Assembly: GCA_030549775.1 (NCBI GenBank)
Contig: CM060174.1
Coordinates: 20,386,693 to 20,450,692, forward strand
Direction: 5' to 3'
Source of the DNA: Tamarix chinensis
Taxonomy: Eukaryota > Streptophyta > Magnoliopsida > Caryophyllales > Tamaricaceae
DNA length: 64,000 bases
Numbering within the stretch: the first letter of the stretch is position 1; every line of letters begins with the position of its first letter. Of this stretch, positions 21,358-31,804 are shown piece by piece. A program made the position numbers and the translations under genes. Under the pieces are notes generated by a model that worked only from the letters and a program-made list of their open reading frames with translations, was not told the DNA's origin and did no database searches.

Positions 21358-22131
21358 TTTTGTGAGAGAAAATTAGCACTTCTCCTTCTTCATATACGGT
21401 TTGTTCCCCGGAGTAACTAGAAAGCAACCTTCAGATGCTCTACGTGCTCCTTCAAGGACTCTCTATAGACCAAAATGAACTTATCCAAATACGAATGGAA
21501 TATCTTATTCATCAAGGTAAAAAAATGTTGCTAGGGCATTCGTAAGACCAAAAGGCATGATGAGGAACTCGTAGGAACCGTACCTTGTGACGCATGCCGT
21601 CTTTACTTTATCTCCACTAGCAATCCTCACTTACCAGTACCCCAAGCGTAAGTCCATCTTTGTGAAGTACCTTGCTTTACTAGGCCGATCAAATAAATCA
21701 TCAATGAGAGGTAAAGGATACTTGTTCTTTATCGTGATCTTGTTCAAGGCTCGATAGTCCACACATATCCTCAATGATCCATCGTGCTTCTTCTGAAATA
21801 ACACAGGATCACCATAAGGAGCTTTTGATGGTTGGATCAATCCATCATCTAGCAACTCTTTTAGCTACCTCCTTAATTATTCCAACTTTGGAGGACTCTT
21901 TCTATAAGGACTCTTTGCGAGTGATGTTGCACCTAGCTCCAACTCAATGGCATGGTCCACCTCCCTCCAAGGTGGAAGTTTCTTTGGTAGATCGTCTAGC
22001 ATTGTGTCCTCGAATTCTTGAAGGACCTCCTCAATCTCCTTAGGTGCCTCCATAGGTTCTGAGGACTCTTCCTCTACAAAATTAGGTAAGTAACAAGACT
22101 CTCTCTTCTTGAATCCCTTAGAGAACTGCAT
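21358..22131 (-). pseudogene. Reverse transcriptase of the chromovirus, catalytic motif lost
   Basis: 21631-21855 encodes the fingers/palm start with [33 protein letters not shown] and [11 protein letters not shown] (first catalytic Asp present). Past a stop and a one-base frameshift, [13 protein letters not shown] is followed by SYLDKFILVYRESL. The metal-binding YLDD motif thus reads YLDK, so the enzyme is dead. The upstream part (21877-22131) is the linker from protease to RT. Confidence 0.88.
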
Positions 22132-22309
22132 AGCTGAGAGTGAGCAGGATTCTATCTTTGCTCATACCAAGGGAAAAACATGAATTTGTTATCCCTTCCC
22201 CAAATGCATGGTGTTGTCTCCCAAAAAGGCAAGTGGAGCAGCTACATCTATGAACTCTATGCCGAGCACTATGTCATAATCATCCGTCTCGGTCACGGTG
22301 AAGTTCACC

Positions 22310-22640
22310 CTTCCTTGTCATGAGCCAAGGGTAATTGGGACTCCGTAAGCTACCCCTAGGATGGGTTTAGCATTGGATTTGACTGCTTTCATATGTCCTG
22401 GCTCTCGAGTAACTTTCAGGTCCATCCTATGGGCCTCCTTCAGGTTGAGAAAGTTGTGAGTAGCTCTAGTGTCCACCAAGGCTTTACTAGTGACATCTTT
22501 CACCTTCACTTCCGCATACAACAACCCCTTAACTTGCTCCTTTAGCTTGGAGTTGATGGATTTGAGTAGGGTTAAGGACCTCATCTGAGCTTCACTAGGG
22601 CTTTCCTTTTCAATATGGCTTGCTATCATGGCGCTCAAGG
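22310..22640 (-). pseudogene. Aspartic protease of the chromovirus
   Basis: Contains VKDVTSKALVDTRATHNFLN, matching the DTGATHNF active-site motif with the Gly replaced by Arg. The catalytic Asp is kept, but the substitution in the D-T-G triad should inactivate it. The frame is open for 106 codons from 22638 down to 22318, then hits a stop. Confidence 0.85.
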
Positions 22641-22647
22641 CCTTCTT

Positions 22648-23610
22648 CTAGGGACAATCCCGAAGGAAATGATTGCCTCCACACATGAAGCATTCTCGTT
22701 TGAACTTCGAGAATTCTTTACCTCCATGATCCTTCTCCTTTTTCTTACTCTTGGATTCATGGTATGTTGGATCGGTCTTGTGAGGCTTGCCTCCCCCACC
22801 TTTGTTAGAGTTATCTTTCCAACCCTTGTCCCTCTTCTCAAACTTGTACTCGATCAAGGACTCTGCTTCCCTGTAAGCTACGAGGAGATCTTGGACATTT
22901 CTCCTCCTTAGCTCCTGTTCGTCCCATGATTGTAACCCGTCCATGAAGTATAACAATCTTTCCTTCTCGAGCATGTCAAGAATCTCCAACATCAATAAGC
23001 TATATGCCTTGATATACTCTTTGATGGTTCTCGTGTGCTTGAGGTTTCAAAGTCTCCTCATGGCATCTAGCTCAGCATTAGCCAGATAGAATTGCCTCTT
23101 GAGGTATGCCTTGAACTCTTCCCAAGTGCTTATTGCACAAGCACCCCTTTCAATATCTCGATGACGAGCATGCCACCACAACATAGCATCTTCCTCCAGA
23201 TAGAGGGTAGCCTGAGTAATTTTCATGCTATCATCAAGTGAATAGATGGTGGAAAAGTACCTCTCAATGTTGTAGAATAAATTATCAATCTCCTTAGCGG
23301 TCCTCGAACCCGTGTACTTATGCGGTTGAGGGGTATCCAACATCGACATGGGCCTTCTCGAGCTTCCAACTCTGTAGGGTGTGGCCTCTCTGCTCCGGGC
23401 TCATTCGGACTCAATGTTGGCAAGTCGTTCCCTTATGAGAATGTTTTCTACCATCAAATGGTCTATTCGGGCCACTATATCTACTATGAGTTTATGATGG
23501 GCCTCCATTATCACCTTGTGGAACTTGGTGGCTAGGGCATTGACTAGCCCTTGCACCTCCTCGTGGGTAGCCAAAGCTTCCACCTCCTTCTCTAACCCGT
23601 CCACCTTCCC
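22648..23610 (-). pseudogene. gag of the chromovirus (capsid plus CCHC zinc knuckle)
   Basis: From the minus-strand start: a coiled-coil-like N-terminus (23401-23604, MDGLEKEVEALATHEEV...), the capsid-type domain (23047-23349, with NLFYNIERYFS and EDAMLWWHARHRD...TWEEFKAYLKRQFY), then a basic linker and the zinc knuckle CFMCGGNHFLRDCP (C-x2-C-x4-H-x4-C) at about 22648-22690. Three open pieces are separated by stops or frameshifts. Confidence 0.88.
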
Positions 23611-23784
23611 CTATAAGGTGGAAATATCCTCTTGGCACGTGGTGATGGAATGATCCAACTTCTCAAGAAGTTCCTCCAAACTCGGGGCATGAGATTTGGA
23701 GGTAGAATTCGACCTCTTCTTCTTCTCAATTTCACCACCTTGAGTGATTTGTGATGATTCGAGGTTGTGGGCTTTCGGAACCAA

Positions 23785-23796
23785 GCTCTAATACCA
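23785..23796 (-). promoter_or_regulatory. Primer-binding site of the chromovirus
   Basis: TGGTATTAGAGC on the minus strand, two bases inside the 5' LTR. It matches the initiator-Met tRNA site (TGGTATCAGAGC) at 11 of 12 positions. Confidence 0.85.
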
Positions 23797-23798
23797 CT

Positions 23799-24361
23799 TG
23801 TCACGTACCGACTTACTTACCAAGTCTAGCTACGTGCGGCCTTAGTCTTTTCTCACTCTTTGAGAGACTAATTTAGCCTTTCTCCTCAAGTGTACTCAAC
23901 ACTTAGGCAAGGGATGCCTCTTAGACCACCACACTGAACTGCTCATAAGAGAACTTTTAGAGAGAAAAAGAGAGATTGTATTATAGAGAGAGAATGTCTG
24001 AATACAACTCTTTTTGGATGATCCTCAAATGCTTCTACCCCTCTATTTATGGGACAAGATCCACCCCTTCTCCTCCCCAAGGAAGATTCTAGATACATGC
24101 GTAATGAATCTCTCTAGAATGTCCCAATAGGTCCATTAGGGTTTCTGGAGTCTCCTTTAGGGCTTCTAGAATTATCCACACTTATCTACACAAGTGGAGA
24201 AGGATCTAGAGACATCCCCCTCTAGAACGTTCTCGAATTATCTGAGAGAGTGTAAAACCCTATACATCTCTACATACTTATCTAGACTATACAAGGATAT
24301 TATGGACTATTTCGAGACCGGTGGAACCTCAATGTGGGCTTTTTTTATGCAACTTGTAACA
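23799..24361 (-). repeat. 5' LTR of the chromovirus, 563 bp
   Basis: Partner of 18936-19532, with the same TGTCACG...TGTAACA ends. The primer-binding site next to it shows that it is the 5' LTR of a minus-strand element. Confidence 0.93.
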
Positions 24362-24835
24362 CTGTGCTCTGCTAGCCTCCATCATTTTCGATGCCCGCCC
24401 CGTTCTTTTTATTTTTCTCTTCTTAGCTTCACTTGCTGTTCTCTTCTTGCTAACACAACCCTTCTTTTTTTTTTACTTTTTTCCTCATTTTATCTCATTT
24501 TTCCCATGTGCCACTTTTCTTTCTTCGTTCCCACGCCTTTGGGTCATTAGTCCTTGGGCCATTGGTCCAAAGGCCAACATATATATATATATATATATAT
24601 ATCTGTGTGTGTGTGTGTGTGTATTCTACCTATAAAATAAAATTAGAAAAATTAATAAATAGTCTTATGCTCTAAATTTATTTAATTTATATCATTTTAT
24701 CTCAAATAATTAATTTTATACAATTATTATCACTTAAGCATAAAATCATAGTTATTCATATATATTACTCAAATAAAATACCAAAAACTAAGGTTATAAG
24801 GGTATAAAATATGTTAAAATATAAACTTATCAACA
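24362..24835 (-). mobile_element. Probable Tat/Athila-type LTR, right part
   Basis: On the minus strand it begins TGTTGATAAG directly after a polypurine tract, as an LTR should. It contains an AT/GT microsatellite and a T/C-rich part that continues the one left of 18936. The interruption by the chromovirus explains why it is in two pieces. Confidence 0.45.
24573..24621. repeat. Compound AT-GT microsatellite
   Basis: About 13 AT repeats followed, after CTG, by about nine GT repeats. Confidence 0.92.
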
Positions 24836-24871
24836 CCCCCATACTTAGCTTCTTGCTTATCCTCAAGCAAG
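24836..24871 (-). promoter_or_regulatory. Polypurine tract and adjoining palindrome of a Tat/Athila-like element
   Basis: On the minus strand the palindrome CTTGCTTGAGGATAAGCAAG (plus-strand 24852-24871) is followed by AAGCTAAGTATGGGGG and then the TGTTGATAAG LTR start. A TTGCTTGAGGACAAGCAA-type word just before the 3' LTR is, from memory, common in plant Tat/Athila-type elements. I take it as the 3' internal boundary. Confidence 0.5.
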
Positions 24872-27002
24872 TTATGACTCTAACTAAATAAACTTAAGCT
24901 AACTAGCCATTTTTATAGGTTTTACGATTGCACTTAGCATATACAACAAAACCTTTAAACCCTTAGGTCAGCCATAGAGGACGAGTATGATCTCATGAGG
25001 GTTTAACATATGATATACTCAGAAAATCACACACAATGAAAAAATTAATAATAGTAAAATTACAAATAAAACCCTTAACCATTTTTGTCTCATAATATTT
25101 TTACTTTCATACGTCAAGATTAGCAGTCAACTAAGATTCTACATTAGCATATTTAAGATATCAATTTCAACACATGTTTCACACATAAACATGACAAATA
25201 TGGACAGACCAATATTATGGATGAAGATCTACCATGCCTTAGTCACATCAAGATCCATCCTCACTATAGATATCCTCTATTTTTTTCTCTCTTAGATTTA
25301 TGGCTACAAATGAATAGAAACACTCTAGTATGTGAGGTAAGATGATAAAGATAACAAATGACTCACATATATAAACAAATAAGGCTCATATTCTTGTGGA
25401 AAAAACCTCATAAATGATATCAAATACCTACCAAATGGACCGAACCATATGCTTAACTCTTGTGACTAACCTCCATCAAATCAAAGGTTTCTCATCTCAA
25501 GAATCAAATAGGACTTACCTATTGGTTGTAACAGGTTTAAAGTATGGAAGGGTACAGAGTATTCTAAGATTGTGGTGCGGAAAAGGGTTGAGAACTAGTG
25601 GAACTCTAATAATCAGATGAAATATAAGCATTAACACTACATTAATGATACACATCTTCACCTTAACTCCAAAATAGAAAATAAATAGAAATTTCTCAAC
25701 ATCATCTCCATATCTCCCTCTCTTCCTTATATTACATCATTTTCTTCTTCTTTTTCTTTCATTTTTGTCTTTTTGATTTTTCTTGAATCTCTTTTTTTCA
25801 TTCATTTGTTTTTTATTTTTCATTTTCTTCTCTTTTCCAATCATAATTTTTTAAAATAAGAATGATGATAACATAACAAATATATATGTTCTATCTCTAC
25901 CACCAAACATAACCAATTCCTTTTATAGCATAAATGCATATATTTCTTTCACATACATAACCACTCTATATCCATAACAATTTGATCCCCTTCCACTAGC
26001 TTTAAGCAAAGGTAAGGATAAGGCTCAAAGGTTATTTATTGTGGGAAACGAAAAAAAAAAATGTTTTGTGTATAGGCTCAAAGGGTTTCTATGGGGTGTA
26101 CATCATGTGTACATAAATTAGGGTTAAGCTATTTGGTCATGTGGTGGAAAAACCTAAGCTGCCTTTATAATTTTTTTAATTAGAGCATGTTTTGACTATA
26201 AACTTTGATAATTACAAAGTATGTTCTAGTAATCTCTAGAGTCCATTGCAAGAGTTATGGAAAATAATTTGATCAAAGAAATTAAATATATAGTTTCATG
26301 TGAATTCACTCAAAAAAAAGAAGAAGGTATATTTGTTCATGTGGTGGAAAGACCCAACTCCTTAAGGTTCGCAAAGAAAATTTAAAGACAAGATAAGTAG
26401 ATAGTTTCATGTGAATTCACTCAGAAAAAAGAAGAAGGTATATGTGGTTCAAAAGCTCATTAAGGAATGTGATGAATCTCAACATGCCATGTCAATGGTT
26501 AGAAAATCATACATATTCTTTATCCATTCATATCTAAACATGTATATATGTGTTCCCTATATCGAAATTAACACACAAAATCTCTACTTGCTTTATCTTG
26601 ATTTGATGATCCTCTTTTCGGTTAGATTCCAATGATACGCTCCTCATTAACTAGTTAAGGGTTACTAAGACTCTAAAAGTACTATACAAATTTTGTAATT
26701 TTTTTCTTTTTTTTTACTATTTATTATTTTTTTTAATTTTTTCATGAAAATTTAACTCACACATTGTCCTCAATGTGTAAACGACTAAAGGAACATGTAA
26801 TTTTTAAGAATGGAGAGAAAAATAAATAAATAAAAACTAAAAGGTAGAAAACTCCCCTAGCACATTGGGATTCTCAAGTAGCTCTTATTTTTATGTCTTC
26901 AGCCTGACATGATCTTGGTTTACTCAGTCAAGGTAGGTACTTTCGGTAAGTGCACCTCTTCAACGTTATGTTCTATGAATGCTTCATAATAGGGTTCAAG
27001 CC
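24872..27002 (-). other. Non-coding internal region of the Tat/Athila-like element, probable
   Basis: AT-rich, with many stops in all frames and no recognised protein. It holds a T/C-rich stretch (25735-25840) and a 111-bp direct duplication (26290 and 26401). Its extent to the left LTR boundary at 27003 is assumed from the absence of any other boundary. Confidence 0.35.
26290..26445. repeat. Direct duplication, 111-bp spacing
   Basis: The words ATAGTTTCATGTGAATTCAC and AAGAAGAAGGTATAT occur together at 26290-26332 and again at 26401-26442. Only a one-base substitution and a one-base length change separate them. Confidence 0.85.
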
Positions 27003-27643
27003 TGATTATTACTGATATAGTTAGGGAAAATGTTGTATTCCCATATGATGCAATCATCGGATTAAGCGCTAGTAGAATTAAGCAGGCTCACATAGGCAGC
27101 TACCTGGCCCACATTGGGTTAGTAGGATTGTTGCCTATGCAGCCCTTAATTTCTATAATTAGCTATTTAAATTTAGCTAATGGGATATAGGATAATTATA
27201 TTCTTTATTTTGGATCAGTTTGTAATTAGTTGTAAGTTGGCTAGATAAAATGCCCAACACCACTACATTTTATTAAGCATTTGTTTGGGTTAGTAAAGTT
27301 GTAATTTGGGCCATGAGAGTGGAAGCCCAACTGGTGTAGGGTTAGGGGTAGGGTCATATATCACGACCTGACTGTTTAAGGGATTCATTCATTCATTTTT
27401 TGAGCTGCAATACAATTCTCTCTATTGTGTTTTCTCTTTCTTGGTATTTCTCCTTTGCTAACTCTTGCTGAATCTCTTCGTCTTTCTTGTTCTTTTACCT
27501 CAATTCGCCATTGATCTCAACTGAGCCTTGAGTATTTCGATTTTCCTTTGATATTTTATCTCCGGCTAATCAAATATCAATTTTCCCAATCATATCCCTT
27601 TATTTTTTGGCGTTCTGTTTTGATTTCATTTGAGACACCATCA
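27003..27643 (+). repeat. 5' LTR of the Ty3/gypsy element, 641 bp
   Basis: Begins TGATTATTACTGATA and ends GAGACACCATCA, immediately followed by the primer-binding site. Most differences from the 3' LTR are transitions, as expected from decay of methylated cytosines. Confidence 0.92.
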
Positions 27644-27645
27644 TT

Positions 27646-27658
27646 TGGTATCAATGCC
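27646..27658 (+). promoter_or_regulatory. Primer-binding site of the Ty3/gypsy element
   Basis: TGGTATCAATGCC two bases after the LTR. It matches the initiator-Met tRNA site apart from two central changes. Confidence 0.85.
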
Positions 27659-27767
27659 TGGTTCTTCAATCTATTGCAATCCGGCATTAGTTGTTTGATT
27701 ATGGTGTTGCTCTTCCTCTTTTTTGTGTCGATCTAGTATTCTGTTGTCGAGTAGGGTTTGGATCTAT

Positions 27768-27787
27768 CAAGAATCGAACGATTCTTG
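27768..27787 (+). repeat. Perfect inverted repeat in the retrotransposon leader
   Basis: CAAGAATCGAACGATTCTTG: nine-base arms around AA, 110 bp after the primer-binding site. It would form a stable RNA hairpin in the leader of the genomic transcript. Confidence 0.8.
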
Positions 27788-28558
27788 CATCAATCCTATG
27801 AGTTTCAGTGATATTACTTATTCTGGCTTGGATCTCATCAAAACAAGCGAAATTGATGGGTTTGTTGAAGGAATCCATCTCAGCCTTCCGTATTTCTGTC
27901 GATATGTTAGGGTTCTTAAAGATCGAACGCATTTGATTCGATCTACTAGATTTTTGCTCCAGATATGGTTGGTTTTTAGTAGATTTACAACGATTGGTCA
28001 ATTATGGCGACGTTTCACTTATTTTGGCTTCCATTGTTCTAGACCTGTAAAGAACTTGTTAGAATATGCGGAGGTTAACGTTTTTGGCTACGTTCCTCCA
28101 TCCAGTTTTATTTTTCCTTTCAATTTTGTTACTTTTTTTATTTTGTTTTACTTTTCTTTAGTTTCTTCTGATATTGATTTGGGTCATACTACACTAAGTA
28201 AGTTGACTTGGTGTGTAGGTATAATTCTTATACCGGCGATCTGAACGATATTAGTGGGTCTCCTTTTCGAAGAAGAGGGGCGAATCTTGCTCTTTTGCTC
28301 AGAGTTTGACCGCCAACAATCATTGACGCGGTAAATTCGTTCCTATTTTAGCTTTTACCTTATCTGGATCTTGGTTATCTTTGTTAATATTGAGAGGCTT
28401 GTGTGGTTCCCTATTCTGAAGGTTGTATAATAGGTTAGACTTTTGTATATTTGTTCATATTAGTCGACTTCTTGGGTGCTTTTGGCTGTGAGTTCTTGTG
28501 TGCATTTTGTTGTGTGACAATCATTAGAATAGTCTAAGGATATTAATTAAGTGCTAAT

Positions 28559-30115
28559 ATGTCTAATAACAGTCAATCAGTGAATCAATCAGTCCCTTTA
28601 ACTGGTAATGACATGCTAGAAACAATTAGGACATTTTAAGAACAAATGACTGCTCAATTTATTGTTCTCTCTGCTAATATGGAACAAAAGCTAGGAGAAC
28701 AAGATGCTAGGCTTAATAACATGCAGGGTATTCGAACTTATGAACAACATGTTGGTGTATTAGGTAGAGTTCCTATTGAACATGGGAATAGAATACCTCC
28801 CCCAAATAATGTAGAAGAGATAGAGGATCAGGTGTCTAATAATAGTGATAGGCCGCCTAGACAGCTTAATAAACATGATAGGGAATTAGATCAAGTTGAT
28901 AGAAATTTAGGTAACATTAAATTCAATATACCCAGTTTTAATGGAAGAAGTGGTCTGGATTATTACTTTGGATGGGAGAGAAAAATAGAGTTGGTTTTTT
29001 AGTGTCATAATTACTCAGATGAGAAGAAAATTAAAGTGGGAGTAGTAGAATTTACGGATTATAGTTCATCATGGTACTACAATGTTGTATCATCTAGATG
29101 TAGGTGTGGAGATCCACCTATACAAACTTGGGATGAATTTGAGTCATTAATGAGAAAAAGATTTATTCCAAACTATTATTATAGGAAATTATATAAGAAG
29201 TTGCAAACCCTGAGTCAAAGTAATAGAACTATTGATGAGTACTTTAAGGAGTTAGAAATGGCCTTGAATAAGGTGGGAATTACTGAGGATGAGGATGCCA
29301 CTATGGCTAGATTTTTAAGTGGTTTGAATTCTGAGATTGCTGATAAGCTGGAGTTGTATCCATATGGGACACTGGAGGAAATGGTGAATATTGTTGTTAA
29401 AATAGAGGGGCAAATTAGGAGATCTAGACAGTTTAAACCACCTGGATTTGGGTTTAAAAATACTTCTAAAAGGAATTTTGGTGGCAATAATTCTGGTAAC
29501 TAGAAGAATAATGGAAAATTAGAGTTTAAGGGGAAAAATAGTGTATCCAAATTTGGGAATAAAACTAATAAAGGTAAAGCTATTGCATTTAGCAGTACTA
29601 TTAGGAAAACGAGGGCTAGAGATATTAAGTGTTTTAAATGTGGGGGTCTTGGGCATATAGCTTCTGAGTGTACTCATAGGAGGAAAATTTTAATTAGAGA
29701 GTCTGGTGATATTTATTCTGAATCTAAAGGTGAAGAGTTAGAAACTAATGATCTGACTAATGATTCTAGTGACTTTGAAGAAGAAGTAGAAATCCTAGTG
29801 AATCGTGATCTCTTTGTGGTACGTAGGGCATTAACTAGCAATAAGTTCCCAGATCCTAATGTTGTACAAAGGGAGAATATCTTTCATACTAGGTGTTTGA
29901 TTAATGATAAGTGCTTTAACATGGTAATTGATAGTGGGAGTTGTATCAATGTTGCTAGTATTCTTTTGGTGTCTAAATTGGGATTACCAACTACTAAGCA
30001 TCTTAAGCCTTATAGACTTCAGTGGTTAAATGAGTTAGGGGATGTTAAAGTGAGTAGGCAAGTTTTGGTAAATCTGAAGTTGGAAAATATGAGGATTTTG
30101 TGTTATGTGATATAG
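28559..30115 (+). pseudogene. gag and protease of the Ty3/gypsy element, one frame with three stops
   Basis: The start codon at 28559 opens MSNNSQSVNQSV. The frame holds stops at 28637 (TAA), 29000 (TAG) and 29501 (TAG) and is otherwise continuous to 30115. Domains: capsid-type (about 28900-29420, with WDEFESLMRKRFIP and YKKLQTLSQSNRTIDEYFKE), a basic linker, the zinc knuckle CFKCGGLGHIASEC at about 29632-29673, an acidic linker, and the protease with VIDSGSCINVAS at about 29929. The catalytic D-S-G of the protease is intact. A frameshift near 30100 carries the end of the domain (LAHILLGRPWQYD) into another frame. Confidence 0.9.
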
Positions 30116-30640
30116 TACCCATGCATCTTGCTCATATTCTTCTAGGACGTCCATGGCAGTATGATAGGAAAGTAACTCGTGATGGGTATAAAAACATAGA
30201 CACATTATATAAGGATGATAGGAAAATTACATTGGCACCCCTCACCCCTAAAGAAATTTATGATGATCAGGTAAAGATGAAATATGATTATAAGGAATTA
30301 ACTAAGCAGAATTTGGATAATAGGTCTTATTCGAATGAACTCAAGAAATCATCTGGATTTTATGCTAAGAAATGTGACATTAGACGAGCCTTTGGTCAAA
30401 ATAAGAATGTGTATTTGATGGTAGATAAGTAATGTAATCAATTACTTACCTGACAATGTCAAGGATTTATTATAAGAGTATTCTAATTTATTTTCTGATG
30501 AGAATCCCCATGGGTTACCTCCACTAAGAGGAATAGAACATCAGATAGATTTTATTTTGGGTGTTGTTATACCTAATAGGCTTGCTTGTAGGGCTAATCC
30601 AGAGGAAGTGAAAGAATTGAAAAGGTAGGTTTCTGATTTA
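30100..30640 (+). pseudogene. Protease end and protease-RT linker, frameshifted
   Basis: 30100-30432 holds CDIVPMHLAHILLGRPWQYD, the end of the protease domain, then a charged linker. From 30433 to 30640 several stops break the PHGLPPLRGIEHQIDF-type segment that precedes reverse transcriptase. Confidence 0.8.
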
Positions 30641-31357
30641 TTGAACAAAGGATACATTAGAGAATCCATAAGTCCTTGTGTTGTACCAGTTCTCTTAGTT
30701 CCTAAGAAAGATGGGAATTGGAGAATGTGTATAGATAGTAGGGTTGTGAATAAAATAACAATTAAGTATAGGTATCCTATACCTAGGATTGATGAAATGT
30801 TAGATCTTTTACATAGAGTTATAGTGTTTTCTAAAATAGATCTTAAAAGTGGTTATCATCATATTAGAATGAAGCCTGGAGATGAATGGAAAACTACATT
30901 TAAGACAAATTTTAGGTTATATGAGTGGTTATTCATGCCATTTGGGTTGTCTAATGCTTCAAGTACTTTTATGAGGCTTATGAACCATGTTCTTAGGAAT
31001 TTTATTAGGAAATTTGTAGTTGTATATTTTGATGATATACTCATTTATAGTAAATCTATGACTGAACATTTGATGCATCTTAGGACTATTTTGGATGTGT
31101 TCAAGGAAGAGCAACTATATGTTAATCTGTCTAAGTCAAGTTTTTGCTTAGATAGTGTAATATTTTTAGGATTTGTGATTAGTAAAGATGGAATATCAGT
31201 TGATAATGATAAGATTAAGGTAATACAAGAGTGGCATGTACCAAAGTCAGTTACTGAAGTTAGAAGTTTCCATAGCTTATGTTCCTTTTATCATAGATTT
31301 GTTAGGAATTTTAATACTTTAGTTGCACCTTTGAGTGCAATTACAAAAAAAAAATAA
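30641..31357 (+). pseudogene. Reverse transcriptase of the Ty3/gypsy element
   Basis: A 238-codon open piece covers nearly the whole RT domain. It shows [35 protein letters not shown] (first Asp), [18 protein letters not shown] and [14 protein letters not shown] with the intact YFDD catalytic pair. After [20 protein letters not shown] the thumb ends at a ten-A run (31345-31354) followed by a stop, so the RNase H frame is shifted from here. Of the three Ty3/gypsy elements in the window, only this RT keeps all catalytic residues. Confidence 0.93.
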
Positions 31358-31804
31358 TGGATTTAAATGGGGTTTAGAGCAATAGAAGGCTTTTGATTTA
31401 CTTAAAGAAAAATTGACTCAGGCTCCTGTATTAGTACTTCCAGATTTTGAGAAAATGTTTGAATTAGACTGTGGTGCTTTAGGTTAAGGAATTGTCTTTC
31501 TCAAGAGGGTAGATCAATAGCCTATTTTAGTGAAAAATTAAGTGGTAGTGCTCTGAATTATTCCACTTATGAGAAAGAGTTGTTTGCTTTAGTAAAAGCT
31601 TTAGAAGTGTGGTAACATTACTTGTAGCCTAAGGAGTTTGTTATTAATACTGATCAAGAGGCTATTAAATATTTAAAGAGTCAATCGAGGTTGAACAAGA
31701 GATAAGGTAAATGGATAGAGTTTATTGAGAGTTTTCCCTATATTATTAAATATAAGAAAGTAAGTGATGATATAGTTGTTGATGCTTTATCTAGGCGGTA
31801 TGCT
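31358..31804 (+). pseudogene. RNase H of the Ty3/gypsy element, broken
   Basis: Recognisable by [33 protein letters not shown] and the closing DALSRRYALL. Several stops and at least one frameshift lie between. Confidence 0.8.

Larger units (their letters stand above)
18936..24361 (-). mobile_element. Ty3/gypsy chromovirus with two LTRs, 5426 bp, decayed
   Basis: LTRs at 18936-19532 (3' LTR) and 23799-24361 (5' LTR), both starting TGTCACGTA and ending TGTAACA on the plus strand. The minus-strand order is LTR, Met-tRNA primer-binding site, gag, zinc knuckle, protease, reverse transcriptase, RNase H, integrase, chromodomain, polypurine tract, LTR. The chromodomain places it among chromoviruses. 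The size fits the compact Reina/Galadriel-type clades, but the clade is not settled by eye. Many stops and frameshifts, and deletion of most of the integrase core, make it inactive. The 5-bp flanks (CCTAT and CTGTG) do not match, so no target duplication is visible. It lies inside the probable Tat/Athila-type LTR. Confidence 0.92.

Noticed and set aside
27723..28244. A 173-codon plus-strand and a 100-codon minus-strand frame in the retrotransposon leader
   Set aside because: They lie between the primer-binding site and gag, overlap each other on opposite strands, and show no known domain; leader RNA structure is a better explanation.
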